Origin: UBA9620 sp965220695
GTDB lineage: Bacteria > Acidobacteriota > Vicinamibacteria > Vicinamibacterales > UBA8438
Direction: 5' to 3'
NCBI GenBank assembly: GCA_965220695.1
Contig: OZ244838.1
Coordinates: forward strand, 2,976,001-3,040,000
Length of the DNA stretch: 64,000 nt
Shown: positions 1 to 9,789 of the stretch, in pieces
How the letters are laid out: every line of letters starts with the position of its first letter
Position numbering within the stretch: position 1 is the first letter of the stretch
Position numbers and translations under genes: made by a program
The notes under the pieces: generated by a model
What the model was told of the DNA's origin: nothing
Databases searched by the model: none
Seen by the model: the letters and a program-made list of their open reading frames with translations, nothing else

Positions 1-1218
1 CGACTCAATCCCTCGGACTGGCTGCGCTCCTACGTCGCCACCTATCTGGAGCGGGACGTGCGCGGGATCAGCAACGTGGGGGACCTCACCACGTTCCAGC
101 GCTTCGTCGAACTCTGCGCCGGGCGCACCGCGCACCTGCTCAATTACTCGTCCCTGGCTGACGACTGCGGCATCTCCCAGCCCAGCGCCAAGGCCTGGTT
201 CAGCATCCTGGAAACGAGCTACATCGCCTTTCATCTGCCGGGGTTCAACCTCAAGCTGCGCAAACGACTGGTGAAGATGCCGAAGCTGTATTTCCATGAC
301 ACCGGTCTGGCCTGCTGGCTGCTGGGAATTCGCGAGCCCGAACAGCTTCGCTCGCACCCGCTGCGCGGCGCGCTGTTCGAGACCTGGGTCGTCTCCGAGG
401 TGCTCAAGCATCGCACCCATCATGGCGAACACGGGGGCCTCTCGTTCTACCGGGACCGCAACGGCGCCGAGCTCGATCTCATCGTCGAGGAACCGGACGG
501 CCTGACGCTTGTCGAAGCCAAGTCTGCCGCCACGCCGTCGTCGAGCCTGTTCGAGGGCGCCACACGCGTCGGCCGGCATCTTCGCGATCTGCGCCCGCGC
601 TGTGACCTGGCCGTGGTCTACGGCGGCGAGGATTTCCAGCAGCGCACGGACAGCCTGCTGATTCCGTGGCGGCTCGTGCGGGCAGCGGCCCCGCCAACGG
701 TTGATCCCGCGGTTCACGTGTTCGCCGACGACCGACCGGTGGCCGGCGCCGACATCCTCGCGCTGTTTCCGAACCGGACCTGGAAACGGGCCGGGACCGA
801 CGCACACGGCCGGGCGACGCTCGATCTGCGTCCCGGTCATCTGCCGCTGACCGTGTTCGTCGCCAGGGACGGATTCGCGGCACACCTGGAGCCGGAGTGG
901 ATACCGGACGAACGCTCGCTCCATGTCCAGTTGACGGCGCAGCCCGGCGGCGGTGCGTACATTGCCACAGGAATAGAGCCGGACAGCGACATCGACGTCG
1001 TCGTCAACGGCAAAGCGGCGACCATCCGCGTTGTCGAAGGGGAACGTCGGGTTCTGGAGTTCGACGCCGCGGAGGGAATAGACCCGACCGACCCGGGCCG
1101 GGCGTTCCACCGGCGGTGCATGCTGCTGGTGGTCAAGGTCGTCGGAGAAGCAGCCCTGTTGCACTATTTCCCGTCTGACGGAACGGGGCAAAGCGCGCCG
1201 TCGATGAAAGAAACCTGA
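1..1218 (+). CDS. DUF4143-type AAA ATPase with C-terminal extension (5' end outside window)
   Basis: The reading frame is open from base 1, so the N-terminal AAA domain with its Walker motifs lies outside the window. About 405 residues are visible. The first ~225 match the C-terminal half of the AAA_14/DUF4143 family: a winged-helix stretch, then LYFHDTGLACWLLGI, LRGALFETWVVSEVLKH, and a nuclease-like core (FYRDRNGAELDLIVE ... LVEAKS) resembling a PD-(D/E)XK fold. Usual family members end soon after this point. Here a further ~170 residues follow: an Ig-like or carboxypeptidase-regulatory-like module (VAGADILALFPNRTWKRAG ... DAHGRATLDL) and then a second small beta-rich module (GGGAYIATGIEPDSDIDVVV). 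No signal peptide or membrane segment is visible in this part. It ends 99 bp before drmA on the same strand, so it may be part of the same defence operon. The domain call is good; the role of the fused tail is unknown. Confidence 0.8.
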   Translation, partial: RLNPSDWLRSYVATYLERDVRGISNVGDLTTFQRFVELCAGRTAHLLNYSSLADDCGISQPSAKAWFSILETSYIAFHLPGFNLKLRKRLVKMPKLYFHDTGLACWLLGIREPEQLRSHPLRGALFETWVVSEVLKHRTHHGEHGGLSFYRDRNGAELDLIVEEPDGLTLVEAKSAATPSSSLFEGATRVGRHLRDLRPRCDLAVVYGGEDFQQRTDSLLIPWRLVRAAAPPTVDPAVHVFADDRPVAGADILALFPNRTWKRAGTDAHGRATLDLRPGHLPLTVFVARDGFAAHLEPEWIPDERSLHVQLTAQPGGGAYIATGIEPDSDIDVVVNGKAATIRVVEGERRVLEFDAAEGIDPTDPGRAFHRRCMLLVVKVVGEAALLHYFPSDGTGQSAPSMKET

Positions 1219-1317
1219 GACTGGTAGACTTCTCGCAATGAGCCTCACCCACCCTACGCTGAAGAGTTGGCGAACCTTCAAGTCGGGGCGCTTCGTGCAG
1301 TTGGCCGCGCGGCATTC

Positions 1318-4300
1318 ATGACGGACGCCGCGCCACTCGCCGAACGCGCACCCGCCAACGCCGTCGAGGTCCGCGCGCGGCTGGTCGAGGCGCTGCAGCT
1401 CGATCTGGTCGGCCCCTGGGCCGGGCACACGCTCGCCGCGGAGCGGCTGCGAAGCTGGGAGCGGCCGTCGAACTGGTACTTGACCGGCTTCCTGATTCCA
1501 TCCGGTTCGCCGCCCGAACTACGCGCCGATGCCGACGAGGATGACGACCTGGACGAGGTTCCGGAAGCGGCGGGTCTCGCCGAAGAGTCGAACGAAGAAC
1601 GCAAGACTGCGAAGAAGGGCTATTTCCCATCGTCGATGGGGCTGAGCTTCCTGGCGCCGGGGGCCTGCCGCGCGCTGACGGTGACCGTGCGCTGGGGCGA
1701 CTACTCGCTGGTGAAGATCGCAGGCAAGGACAACGCGACGACCACCGTCTGGCAGCGGGCGCCGCGCGAGGCGGCGATATCGATTCCGCTCGGCGGCGCC
1801 GCGGGGCCGGTCCCGGCCGACGTCACCGGGTCGAGCGGCCTGCAGCTTCATGTGATCGAGCGGCAGATTGTCGCGGAGGAGTTGAGCGGGGCGCCGCTGC
1901 CCGCGGGCACGCGTTCGGTGTCGTGCTTTCTGGTCAACCGGCGCAAGCCTGACGACGACCAGCCCGACCGTGCCTATGCCTTTCAGGCCGAGATGGAGGT
2001 GCGGGCGGGAGACGGCTTCGTGCCGCGACCGGACCTGCGCGGCGCGTACGCGGCGGAGTGGGACGACCAGGTCGCCGACCTCCACTATGCCGATACGCCC
2101 GAGTACGCCACCGGTCATGGCGTGTCGGCCGAGTGGGAGCTCGTGGACGGGCACTGCCGGCTGCTGCGCACGGTCTGGATCGGGCGCGCCGAGGTCGAGA
2201 AGACGGTCACCGTCGACGCCAGCGGCGTCGAGCTCTCGATGGAGACACTCGGGACGCTGGCTGACGGTGAGGCCGCCGCCGCGGCACTCGATCCGCTGGT
2301 CGTGCAGTACCGCGCCTGGATCGACGCGCGACGCCGAGATATCGCGGCGCTGGACGGCGCGCGGCGCGAGACCGCCGAAGAGTTGCTGCGGCTGGCCGGC
2401 GTCGCTGCCGACCGAATCGAACGGGGCATCGCGCTGCTGGCGTCTGATGCGGATGTCCTCGACGCCTTCCGGTTGGCGAACCGCGCCGTCGCCAGCGCCT
2501 TGCGCCAGCGGCTTGGCGAGCAGCTCGGGCACGACTCGCCGCGCTGGCGCCCCTTTCAGGCGGCCTTCATCCTGCTCAACCTGTCCGGTCTCGCCGACCC
2601 GCGGGACGCCGACCGCGAGACGGTCGACCTGCTCTTCTTCCCGACCGGGGGCGGCAAGACCGAGGCGTATCTGGGACTGGCGGCGTTCACGATGGTGTTG
2701 CGGCGGTTGCGCCATGCGGACGACGGCGGGCTGGCGGGCGCCGGTGTGAGCGTGATCATGCGCTACACCCTGCGCCTGTTGACGCTTGACCAGTTCGGGC
2801 GCGCTGCCGGGCTCGTCTGCGCGCTGGAGCTGGAGCGCGAGGCGAATCCCGCCCGCTACGGCGGCTGGCCGTTCGAGATCGGTCTGTGGGTGGGCAAGGC
2901 GGCGACGCCCAATGTCCTGGGCCGCAAGGGTGACAGCCGCACGGACTCGGCCCGCAACAAGGTGCGGCGGTTCAAGAACGACCCGCGAGGGACGCCGTCG
3001 CCGATCCCGCTCGAGACCTGTCCCTGGTGCGGGACCCGCTTCGAGCCGGCCGCGTTCACGCTGCTGCCGGATGACGACCGGCCCGGCGAACTGCGCATCT
3101 GCTGCACGAATTTCGAGTGCGACTTCAGCGGCGGTCGCACGCTGCCGATCGTGGCCGTGGACGAACCGCTCTACCGGCGGCTGCCGGCGTTCCTGATTGC
3201 CACGGTCGACAAGTTCGCGGCGCTGCCGTGGGTGGGCGCAGCCGGCACGCTGCTGGGCGGCGCGGACCGCTGCGATGCCACCGGTTTCTACGGCGCCGCC
3301 GAGCCTGCGCGGGGCCGGCGTCTCGGGGCGCCGCTGCCCCCGCCCGACCTGATCATCCAGGACGAGCTGCACCTGATCTCCGGACCGCTCGGCACCATGG
3401 CCGGGCTCTACGAGGCGGCCATCGAGGCGCTCTGCGTGCGGGTGATCGACGACCGTCCCGTCAAGCCGAAGATCGTGGCCTCGACGGCGACCGTGCGGCA
3501 GGCGCGAGACCAGATCCAGGCGCTCTTCGCGCGCCCGGTCACCCAGGTGTTCCCGGCGCCCGGACCGGACCGGCGCGACGCCTTCTTCGCGGCGACCAGT
3601 CCCGCGGCCGTGACGCCCGCCCGGCTCTACGCGGGAATCGCGGCGCAGGGCCGCAATCCGAAAGTGCTGATGCGCCGTGTGCTGCTCGCGCTGATGGGCG
3701 CCGCGGAAACGGCCTGGCGGGACGCCGGAGGGCGCAGGAACCGCGACAACCCGGCCGACCCCTACATGACGATGCTGGGATACTTCAACAGCCTGCGCGA
3801 GCTGGGCGGAGCGCGGCGCATTCTGGAAGAGGAGGTGCAGAACACGCTCAGGGAAGTTGGGCAACGGAAACGCCTCGACGAGGACCGCGGGCTTTTCCGG
3901 GATCGCCGGACGTTTTCGGAGGTGGTGGAGCTGACCTCCCGTGTCTCGACCGACAAGGTGGCCGAAGCGCGGCGGAAGCTCGAGTGCCGCTTCCATGAGC
4001 CGGACCGCGTCGACTGCGCGATCGCGACGAACATGATCTCGGTCGGTCTCGACATCCAGCGGCTCGGGCTGCTGGTGGTGCTTGGCCAGCCCAAGACCAC
4101 GGCCGAGTACATCCAGACGACCAGCCGCGTCGGCCGCGACGACGCCCGGCCCGGGCTCGTCGTGACGCTGCTGAACGTCCACAAGCCGCGCGACCGTTCG
4201 CATTACGAGCGGTTCCGGCACTACCACGACACCTTCTACCGCTCGGTGGAGGTGGGCAGCGTGACGCCCTTCTCGGCACGCGCCCTCGACCGCGGGTTCG

Positions 4301-4716
4301 CCGGGGCGCTGGTCGGCTTCGCCCGCCACGCCGAGCCGTTGCTGACCCCGCCGGAGGGGGTCGCAGAGATCGTCGGCGTGCGCGCCGGTCTGGAGCGCAG
4401 GCTGCTCGATGCGTTGCTCGATCGCGTGCGTGCGCAGCCGTTCGCCGACGAAGCGGAGCTCGAGGAACGCCTGCGGAGCGTGCAGAACCGGGTCGTCGAC
4501 CTGCTCGATTCGTGGCGCACGGTGCTGGAGGATCATCAGGACGCCGGCGTCACGATGCAGTATCAGAAGCATGAACGGACGATCCTCAAACCGCTGCTGC
4601 TCGAGATGCTCGACAGCGACACCAGATCGGCGCATCACCGGAAGTTCCGGGCCAATCGCTCGCTGCGCGACGTGGAGCCCGAGGTCAACTTGTTCCTGAA
4701 AGATCCAGGCGCATGA
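1318..4716 (+). CDS. drmA: DISARM helicase DrmA
   Basis: Superfamily 2 helicase-like protein of 1132 residues, the large motor subunit of DISARM anti-phage systems. Visible motifs are Walker A PTGGGKTEAY (K447), the unusual DEAD-box variant DELH (682-685), motif III ASTAT, a zinc-ribbon-like insertion (CPWC near 567-570 and CC-x4-C near 595-601), and motif VI SRVGR (936-940) preceded by ATNMISVGLDIQRLG. The insertion between the Walker A region and DELH is typical of DrmA. ATG 1318 is preferred over the in-frame TTG at 1267, because the family-typical N-terminus (LVEALQLDLVGPW) follows shortly after it. The stop codon overlaps the drmB start (ATGA), implying translational coupling. In the characterised system DrmA forms a DNA-translocating complex with DrmB. 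Confidence 0.9.
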   Translation: MTDAAPLAERAPANAVEVRARLVEALQLDLVGPWAGHTLAAERLRSWERPSNWYLTGFLIPSGSPPELRADADEDDDLDEVPEAAGLAEESNEERKTAKKGYFPSSMGLSFLAPGACRALTVTVRWGDYSLVKIAGKDNATTTVWQRAPREAAISIPLGGAAGPVPADVTGSSGLQLHVIERQIVAEELSGAPLPAGTRSVSCFLVNRRKPDDDQPDRAYAFQAEMEVRAGDGFVPRPDLRGAYAAEWDDQVADLHYADTPEYATGHGVSAEWELVDGHCRLLRTVWIGRAEVEKTVTVDASGVELSMETLGTLADGEAAAAALDPLVVQYRAWIDARRRDIAALDGARRETAEELLRLAGVAADRIERGIALLASDADVLDAFRLANRAVASALRQRLGEQLGHDSPRWRPFQAAFILLNLSGLADPRDADRETVDLLFFPTGGGKTEAYLGLAAFTMVLRRLRHADDGGLAGAGVSVIMRYTLRLLTLDQFGRAAGLVCALELEREANPARYGGWPFEIGLWVGKAATPNVLGRKGDSRTDSARNKVRRFKNDPRGTPSPIPLETCPWCGTRFEPAAFTLLPDDDRPGELRICCTNFECDFSGGRTLPIVAVDEPLYRRLPAFLIATVDKFAALPWVGAAGTLLGGADRCDATGFYGAAEPARGRRLGAPLPPPDLIIQDELHLISGPLGTMAGLYEAAIEALCVRVIDDRPVKPKIVASTATVRQARDQIQALFARPVTQVFPAPGPDRRDAFFAATSPAAVTPARLYAGIAAQGRNPKVLMRRVLLALMGAAETAWRDAGGRRNRDNPADPYMTMLGYFNSLRELGGARRILEEEVQNTLREVGQRKRLDEDRGLFRDRRTFSEVVELTSRVSTDKVAEARRKLECRFHEPDRVDCAIATNMISVGLDIQRLGLLVVLGQPKTTAEYIQTTSRVGRDDARPGLVVTLLNVHKPRDRSHYERFRHYHDTFYRSVEVGSVTPFSARALDRGFAGALVGFARHAEPLLTPPEGVAEIVGVRAGLERRLLDALLDRVRAQPFADEAELEERLRSVQNRVVDLLDSWRTVLEDHQDAGVTMQYQKHERTILKPLLLEMLDSDTRSAHHRKFRANRSLRDVEPEVNLFLKDPGA

Positions 4717-6542
4717 ACCTGAGAGCCGCCGGTCAGCTCCGCCGCAGCCAGGTGATCACGACCTACGGGCCGGGCGCCCTGATCGACTTGCCGAAACACT
4801 CGGCGATCGTCGGCGGGCTCGACACGTGGCCGGCGACCAGCACGCTGGATCAGATTGTCGAGCCCCGCCTCGCACGCAAGCTCCAGATCATGACCGGCGT
4901 CCCCACGCCGGCGCTGTTCGCTCCCCCGCCGGATACGGACACCTCGGGCAGGAAGAAACCGGGCATCGGGGCGTGGCGCTTTCCCGAGTGGTTCGTCGTG
5001 CCCGAGCCGAACGCGAGCGGCGGACGCGAGCGATCACGGCGGCTCGTGCATCGCAAGGCGCTCGACGAGCGCGGCCGGTTCGATGGCCGTCAGGTCGTCG
5101 CCACCCGCTTCGTCCGGGCCTGTCCCAGAGGGCACGTGGACGATCTGGACTGGCGTCGCTTCGTGCACGGCGCCGACGACTCGTGCCCGAAGACCCGGCA
5201 GCTCTGGCTCGACGAGCGCGGCACGACCGGTGACCTCGCCAATCTCTACGTGCGGTGCGAGTGCGGGAAATCACGCAACCTCTATGAAGCGACGCTGCCG
5301 GACCACCCGCTCGGGACCTGCCGCGGCGCGCGGCCGTGGCTCGGCCGGCACGCGGGCGAGGACTGCCATCTTCCGAGCCGCCTGCTCATCAGGACCGCAT
5401 CCAACGCCTGGTTTCCCCAGGTGTTCAGCGTACTTTCGATTCCCGATCGCGAGACGGCGGTGGCGACTGCCGTCGCCGAGCTGTGGCCGGAGCTGCAGTA
5501 CGTCGACGGGCCGGAGCATCTCGCCTTCGCCATGAGAAACCCGGCCGTGGCCGAGCGGCTCGCGCCCTTCAACCCCGGCGACGTCCTCACGGCGATTCAA
5601 TCCCGGACCGGCGGCGGCGACCAGGGCGAGCGCCCGGTGAAACAGGTCGAGCTCGAGGCGCTCATCGCCGCACCGGAGGGCTTCGGCGACGACATACCGG
5701 TCGATCCCGACTTCCACGCGCGGCGGCTGCCCGATCACGTCTGGCGTCGCGCCGCACCTGCCGCCGGCGCCGGACCGTTCTCGACGCGCAGTGCCGGGAT
5801 CGCGTCCGTCATCCAGCTTCACCGCCTGCGCGAGGTGTTGGCGTTGTGCGGATTCACCCGCCTGGAGCCGGTCACGACCGACATCCACGGCGAGTACGAG
5901 AGCGATGTCGAGCGCGCAGCCATCGCACTGGAACCGCGCTGGTTTCCGGCGGTGGAGAACCGCGGTGAAGGGATCTTCCTGCAGCTTCGCGAGGACGCGC
6001 TGACCGCATGGCTGAAGCGGCCCGGCGTCAAGCAGCGCATCGATGCGCTCGCGACCGGACACCGGTACTGGTCGGACCAGTGCAGCGGCAAGAGCCGGCG
6101 CCCCTTTCCCGGTGGGCCGTACGTGCTGCTGCACACGCTGGCGCACCTGCTGATCCAGTCGCTGGCGATGCGCTGCGGCTATCCGGCGAGCTCCATCCGC
6201 GAGCGCATCTACGCCGAGGAGAAAAACGCCGGCATCCTGCTCTACACCGGGAGCGCCGACGCCGAGGGGACGTTGGGCGGCCTCGTCCAGCAGGCGCGCC
6301 ACATCGAGGATCACCTCGCGCACGCGCTGCAACTGGGCGAGCTGTGCTCGAACGATCCGGTCTGCGCCGAGCACTCGCCGGGAGTCAGCATGGAGCAGCG
6401 CTGGCTGCACGGCGCCGCCTGCCACGGCTGCGCGCTGGTCGCCGAGACTTCGTGCGAGATGCGCAACGACTACCTCGACCGGGCGCTCGTGGTGCCCGTG
6501 CTCGGCGAGACGGACGCCGCGTTCTTCGGACCCGCGGTATGA
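4713..6542 (+). CDS. drmB: DISARM protein DrmB (DUF1998)
   Basis: DrmB-like protein of 609 residues. The N-terminus RRSQVITTYGPGALIDLP is the family hallmark. The C-terminal third carries the DUF1998 domain with the HTLAHLLIQSLA motif (about residue 472) and the GGLVQQ segment. Cysteine pairs occur in CPRGHVDDLDW (about 136), RCECGKS (about 180), CSNDPVCAEH (about 545) and HGAACHGC (about 568), suggesting zinc binding. DrmB is the partner of the DrmA helicase and is required for DISARM protection. The gene overlaps drmA by 4 bp at its start and drmC by 4 bp at its end, so all three are translated as one unit. No truncation or frameshift is seen. Confidence 0.9.
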   Translation: MNLRAAGQLRRSQVITTYGPGALIDLPKHSAIVGGLDTWPATSTLDQIVEPRLARKLQIMTGVPTPALFAPPPDTDTSGRKKPGIGAWRFPEWFVVPEPNASGGRERSRRLVHRKALDERGRFDGRQVVATRFVRACPRGHVDDLDWRRFVHGADDSCPKTRQLWLDERGTTGDLANLYVRCECGKSRNLYEATLPDHPLGTCRGARPWLGRHAGEDCHLPSRLLIRTASNAWFPQVFSVLSIPDRETAVATAVAELWPELQYVDGPEHLAFAMRNPAVAERLAPFNPGDVLTAIQSRTGGGDQGERPVKQVELEALIAAPEGFGDDIPVDPDFHARRLPDHVWRRAAPAAGAGPFSTRSAGIASVIQLHRLREVLALCGFTRLEPVTTDIHGEYESDVERAAIALEPRWFPAVENRGEGIFLQLREDALTAWLKRPGVKQRIDALATGHRYWSDQCSGKSRRPFPGGPYVLLHTLAHLLIQSLAMRCGYPASSIRERIYAEEKNAGILLYTGSADAEGTLGGLVQQARHIEDHLAHALQLGELCSNDPVCAEHSPGVSMEQRWLHGAACHGCALVAETSCEMRNDYLDRALVVPVLGETDAAFFGPAV

Positions 6543-7324
6543 CCGGCGCGCTGTTCCGCTTGCCGGCGCACCTGCGGACGCGGCTGCGTGCCGCGCTGAC
6601 CTCGGGCGTGCTGGCGCCCCCCTACCCGCCAATGGCGGTGCGGTCCGCGTTGGGCGGCGGCGCGCACGTCGAGGCGGTCGCGCGATCGCTCGGCGAGCTG
6701 GATACGATCGGTGTCTCAGGTCAAGGCTGCGCCGAATGGCTGCGTGGCATCGAGGATGCCAGCGGCCAGCGCCAGGCGCCAGATTTCGTCTGGTCCGGAC
6801 CGGAGGTGCCGGGTCTGCACGCCCGCGACACCCGCCGCGTGTACGACGAGCTGCTCGGGTCGGCCGAACGCTCGGTGTGGGCGAGCAGCTACGTATTCTT
6901 CGACGGCCCGCGCGCGTTCGAGGTGCTGGCGCGGCGCATGGACGAGACGCCTGCGCTGGCCGTCACCCTGCTGTTGAACCTCGAACGCAAGCGGGGCGAC
7001 ACCACGAGCGCGGATCAACTCGTCCGCCGGTTCGCCGACCACTTCTGGGCGCAGGACTGGCCGGGATCGTCCCGGCCGCGGGTCTTCTACGATCCACGTT
7101 CGCTGGCGCTGAAACCGAACGAAGAGACCGGCGTCCTGCACGCCAAGGCGGTGGTGACCGACGAGGAAGCGGTCTTCGTGACGTCGGCGAACCTGACGGA
7201 GGCGGCGTTCGACCGGAACATCGAGATCGGGCTCCTCGTCCGCGATCCGGCATTGGCCAAGACCGTCATCAGCCATTTCAGGGGCCTGATCGACCGCGCG
7301 CTGCTCAAGCCGCTGCCGGCCTAG
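6539..7324 (+). CDS. drmC: DISARM phospholipase-D-like protein DrmC
   Basis: PLD-family protein of 261 residues. A single HKD motif is visible from about residue 201: HAKAVVTDEEAVFVTSAN, i.e. HxKx4D followed by the S-x-N element, and then the family-typical NIEIGLLV. The upstream segment VYDELLGSAERSVWASSYVF is the N-terminal half of the PLD fold. In known DISARM operons DrmC is the third core gene, and it is reported to be dispensable for protection against some phages. The ATG start overlaps the drmB stop (ATGA). The gene ends 10 bp from the convergent spermidine-synthase-like gene, so the defence operon stops here and no methyltransferase follows. Confidence 0.88.
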   Translation: MTGALFRLPAHLRTRLRAALTSGVLAPPYPPMAVRSALGGGAHVEAVARSLGELDTIGVSGQGCAEWLRGIEDASGQRQAPDFVWSGPEVPGLHARDTRRVYDELLGSAERSVWASSYVFFDGPRAFEVLARRMDETPALAVTLLLNLERKRGDTTSADQLVRRFADHFWAQDWPGSSRPRVFYDPRSLALKPNEETGVLHAKAVVTDEEAVFVTSANLTEAAFDRNIEIGLLVRDPALAKTVISHFRGLIDRALLKPLPA

Positions 7325-7334
7325 GCGCCCGCCG

Positions 7335-9749
7335 TCACGGGAACCCCTCCAGCAACAGCGCCTCCTCTTGCGGTGACACGACAAACAGCGCTCGCGGATA
7401 CTGCCGGTAGCTGGCGATTGCTGCGTAGATGTTGTACGCCTCCTGCAGATCGAGCGCGAGCCCGGCCAGGTATTGGAGATGCAGGCTGCGGTCGCGATTG
7501 ATCTCCGCGTCGCGCAGCCAGGGCTCCAGGTCCGGTCCCTGTCCGGCGTAGGTCCGCAGCAACTCGACGGTCGACCCCAGCCCGACCTCGTCCAGCGCCT
7601 CCTGGAGCCTCGGGGCCTCCCGCAGCCGCGCCGCGATGGCGTCGCCGTCGAGTCGGGACGGGCCGTCCTGACCGACGAGCACGAGGTCGTAGCCGGCATC
7701 GAGATAGTCGCTGTTCCACAGGGTGGCGTTCGGGAACGACCGCACGAAGGTGCCGATCTGACTCTTGGCCGACACTTCGTCCGTCTCGTACAGCGGAACC
7801 CATTGCGCGACGACGCCGCCGGGCGTCAGCCGCGCCTTGACCAGCTCGTGGTATTCGAGCGAGTAGAGACTCGCCGCCCCGCGCACCCAGGGGTGAATCG
7901 GGTCCGAGGTGATGACGTCGAACTGCTCGTCCGTCGTCGCCAGGAAGTGACGTGCGTCGTCGTAGATGACCTCGGTCCGCGGGTCGGACAGCACGCCGTG
8001 GTTCTCGAGGGCGAACCGATCCGACGCCTCGATGACCGACGGCTCAATCTCGCAAATCACGATTCGTTCGACCTCCGGATACTGCACGAACGAGCCGGCG
8101 GTCACCCCCGCACCCATCCCGACGATGAGCACACTGCGCGGCGCGCCCTGCACCAGCGCCGGCACATGCCCCAGCATGCGCTGAATCCGCATGTCGAGAT
8201 CCATCGTCGACGCCACCACCTTGCCGCTGACGTGCAGTTGCCGGTAGCCGGCTTCGCTGTCGGTGACCGCCACCGACGCGTTCACCCCTTCCTCGAGGAA
8301 GTGATACCGCTCGACGCTGTCCCAGCCGCCGATGTCGCGGCCGAATGCAATCAGTCCGTTCGGGGTGGCCGGCACCGCCCACACGCTGGCGGCGGCGGTG
8401 CCGATGACGGCCGCACCGATCAGGGCGGGCCGCAGGAGGCCGGCCCCGACGGCCGGTCGATCTCCGGGACGGCGCCGGCCGGCGCCCCACATCAGCAGCG
8501 CCGCCGCGGCCGCCGCGACAATCAGCACCTGTTGCGAACGCTGGGTCCCCAGCCCGGGGATGACCGCCAGACTGAACGCGATGGTCCCGGCCAGCGCGCC
8601 GACGGTGTTGACGACCGAGACCCGCGCCACCAGCCGCCCGGGGTCGGCCTCGCCCTTGTTCGCGGCCGCCAGGGCCAGCGGAAAACTCGCACCCCAGAAC
8701 ACCGCCGCGCCGCCGATCGCCAGACCGCAGCGCGCAATGTCGTAGAGGAAACGCAGCGGACGCGAAGCGTAGACGTCCGGAAAGAACGTCGGACCGACTT
8801 CCCAACCTGGAAGCTGATAGCCGACCATGTAGGCTCCGAACGGCACGGCCGCCAGCAGCCCCAACTGGCACCACCCGAGCGCGAGATCGGGACGCTCGAC
8901 CCGCCGGGCCACCCAGGCGCCGGCGGCGCCGCCGGCACCGAGCCCGCCCAGGAACACCGCCAGGATCAGCGAGAAGTTGTAGACGGTCGCCCCGAACAGC
9001 AGCGACAGTTGTCGGGTCCAGACCACCTCTGCGCCCAGCGACGCGAACCCGGAGAGGCCGGCGACCCACAGCACAACCGGGGGCGCGGCCGCGGCGGGCC
9101 GCGGCGCCGGAGCCGCGACGGCGCCCTGCGGGTTGCGGGCCGCGAGCCGCAACGCGACCAGCGCCACGGCGAGGTTCAGACCGACCGCGACGAACGTGGC
9201 GACGACGGTGTCGAACAGCCGTAACAGGTAGAAGCTGGCAAGCATGACCCCGGCCACGGCCCCGATCGTGTTCGCCGCGTAAAGCTGCCCCGTGCGGGCG
9301 ACGCCCTCCCGCGTGGCGCCGGTCCATCGCGCCGCGGCCGGCAGCGTCGCTCCCATCAGCAGGGTCGGGGGCAGGAGACAGACGACACAGACCGCGGCCC
9401 GCAGCAGGACGCCCCCGAAACCGTATCCGACCGCGGTGACATAGACGGCCTGGGCTGCGGGCAGGACGGCCAGCAGCAGGAGCCCGAATGCAGCGAGCAG
9501 CAGCTCCAGACCGGCGTAGACGCGCAACGGATGCCAGGAGACGGGCACCAGGCGAGGCAACGCGACGCTGCCGAGCCCCATCCCGCCCATGAATCCCACC
9601 AGCAAGGCCGCCACCGAGATTGACGACGACCCGATGACCAGCCGCAGGACGTGGAACCAGACGAGCTCGTAGATGAGCGCGGCGCACCCGCTGGCCAGAA
9701 AAAGCAGCGGCAGCGACCACGTCAGCGGCCGTACGGGCCGTCTAGCCAT
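7335..9749 (-). CDS. Membrane-fused spermidine-synthase-like methyltransferase-fold protein
   Basis: Protein of 804 residues. The N-terminal ~500 residues contain many hydrophobic helices arranged like a transporter (starting FLASGCAALIYELVWFHVLR). The C-terminal ~300 residues hold a spermidine-synthase-type Rossmann fold: VLIVGMGAGVTAGSF for the glycine-rich loop, VICEIEPSVIEAS for the acidic residue that contacts the cofactor, YDDARHFL, and SDPIHPW near the active site. This fusion is common in Acidobacteriota and Deltaproteobacteria; the substrate is usually unknown, and a true polyamine product should not be assumed. The gene is monocistronic and convergent with drmC. Four 11-bp-spaced heptamers resembling PhoB boxes lie about 40-80 bp upstream of the start. 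Confidence 0.85.
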   Translation of the reverse strand: MARRPVRPLTWSLPLLFLASGCAALIYELVWFHVLRLVIGSSSISVAALLVGFMGGMGLGSVALPRLVPVSWHPLRVYAGLELLLAAFGLLLLAVLPAAQAVYVTAVGYGFGGVLLRAAVCVVCLLPPTLLMGATLPAAARWTGATREGVARTGQLYAANTIGAVAGVMLASFYLLRLFDTVVATFVAVGLNLAVALVALRLAARNPQGAVAAPAPRPAAAAPPVVLWVAGLSGFASLGAEVVWTRQLSLLFGATVYNFSLILAVFLGGLGAGGAAGAWVARRVERPDLALGWCQLGLLAAVPFGAYMVGYQLPGWEVGPTFFPDVYASRPLRFLYDIARCGLAIGGAAVFWGASFPLALAAANKGEADPGRLVARVSVVNTVGALAGTIAFSLAVIPGLGTQRSQQVLIVAAAAAALLMWGAGRRRPGDRPAVGAGLLRPALIGAAVIGTAAASVWAVPATPNGLIAFGRDIGGWDSVERYHFLEEGVNASVAVTDSEAGYRQLHVSGKVVASTMDLDMRIQRMLGHVPALVQGAPRSVLIVGMGAGVTAGSFVQYPEVERIVICEIEPSVIEASDRFALENHGVLSDPRTEVIYDDARHFLATTDEQFDVITSDPIHPWVRGAASLYSLEYHELVKARLTPGGVVAQWVPLYETDEVSAKSQIGTFVRSFPNATLWNSDYLDAGYDLVLVGQDGPSRLDGDAIAARLREAPRLQEALDEVGLGSTVELLRTYAGQGPDLEPWLRDAEINRDRSLHLQYLAGLALDLQEAYNIYAAIASYRQYPRALFVVSPQEEALLLEGFP

Positions 9750-9789
9750 CCGTCCCCAGTGGTTTTCCGCCAGCCAGAACGGCGATGCA

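Noticed and set aside
1519..4638. Long minus-strand open frame of about 1039 codons opposite drmA
   Set aside because: It is the antiframe of drmA in high-GC DNA. The translation is rich in Arg/His/Gln without domains, while drmA has complete helicase motifs.
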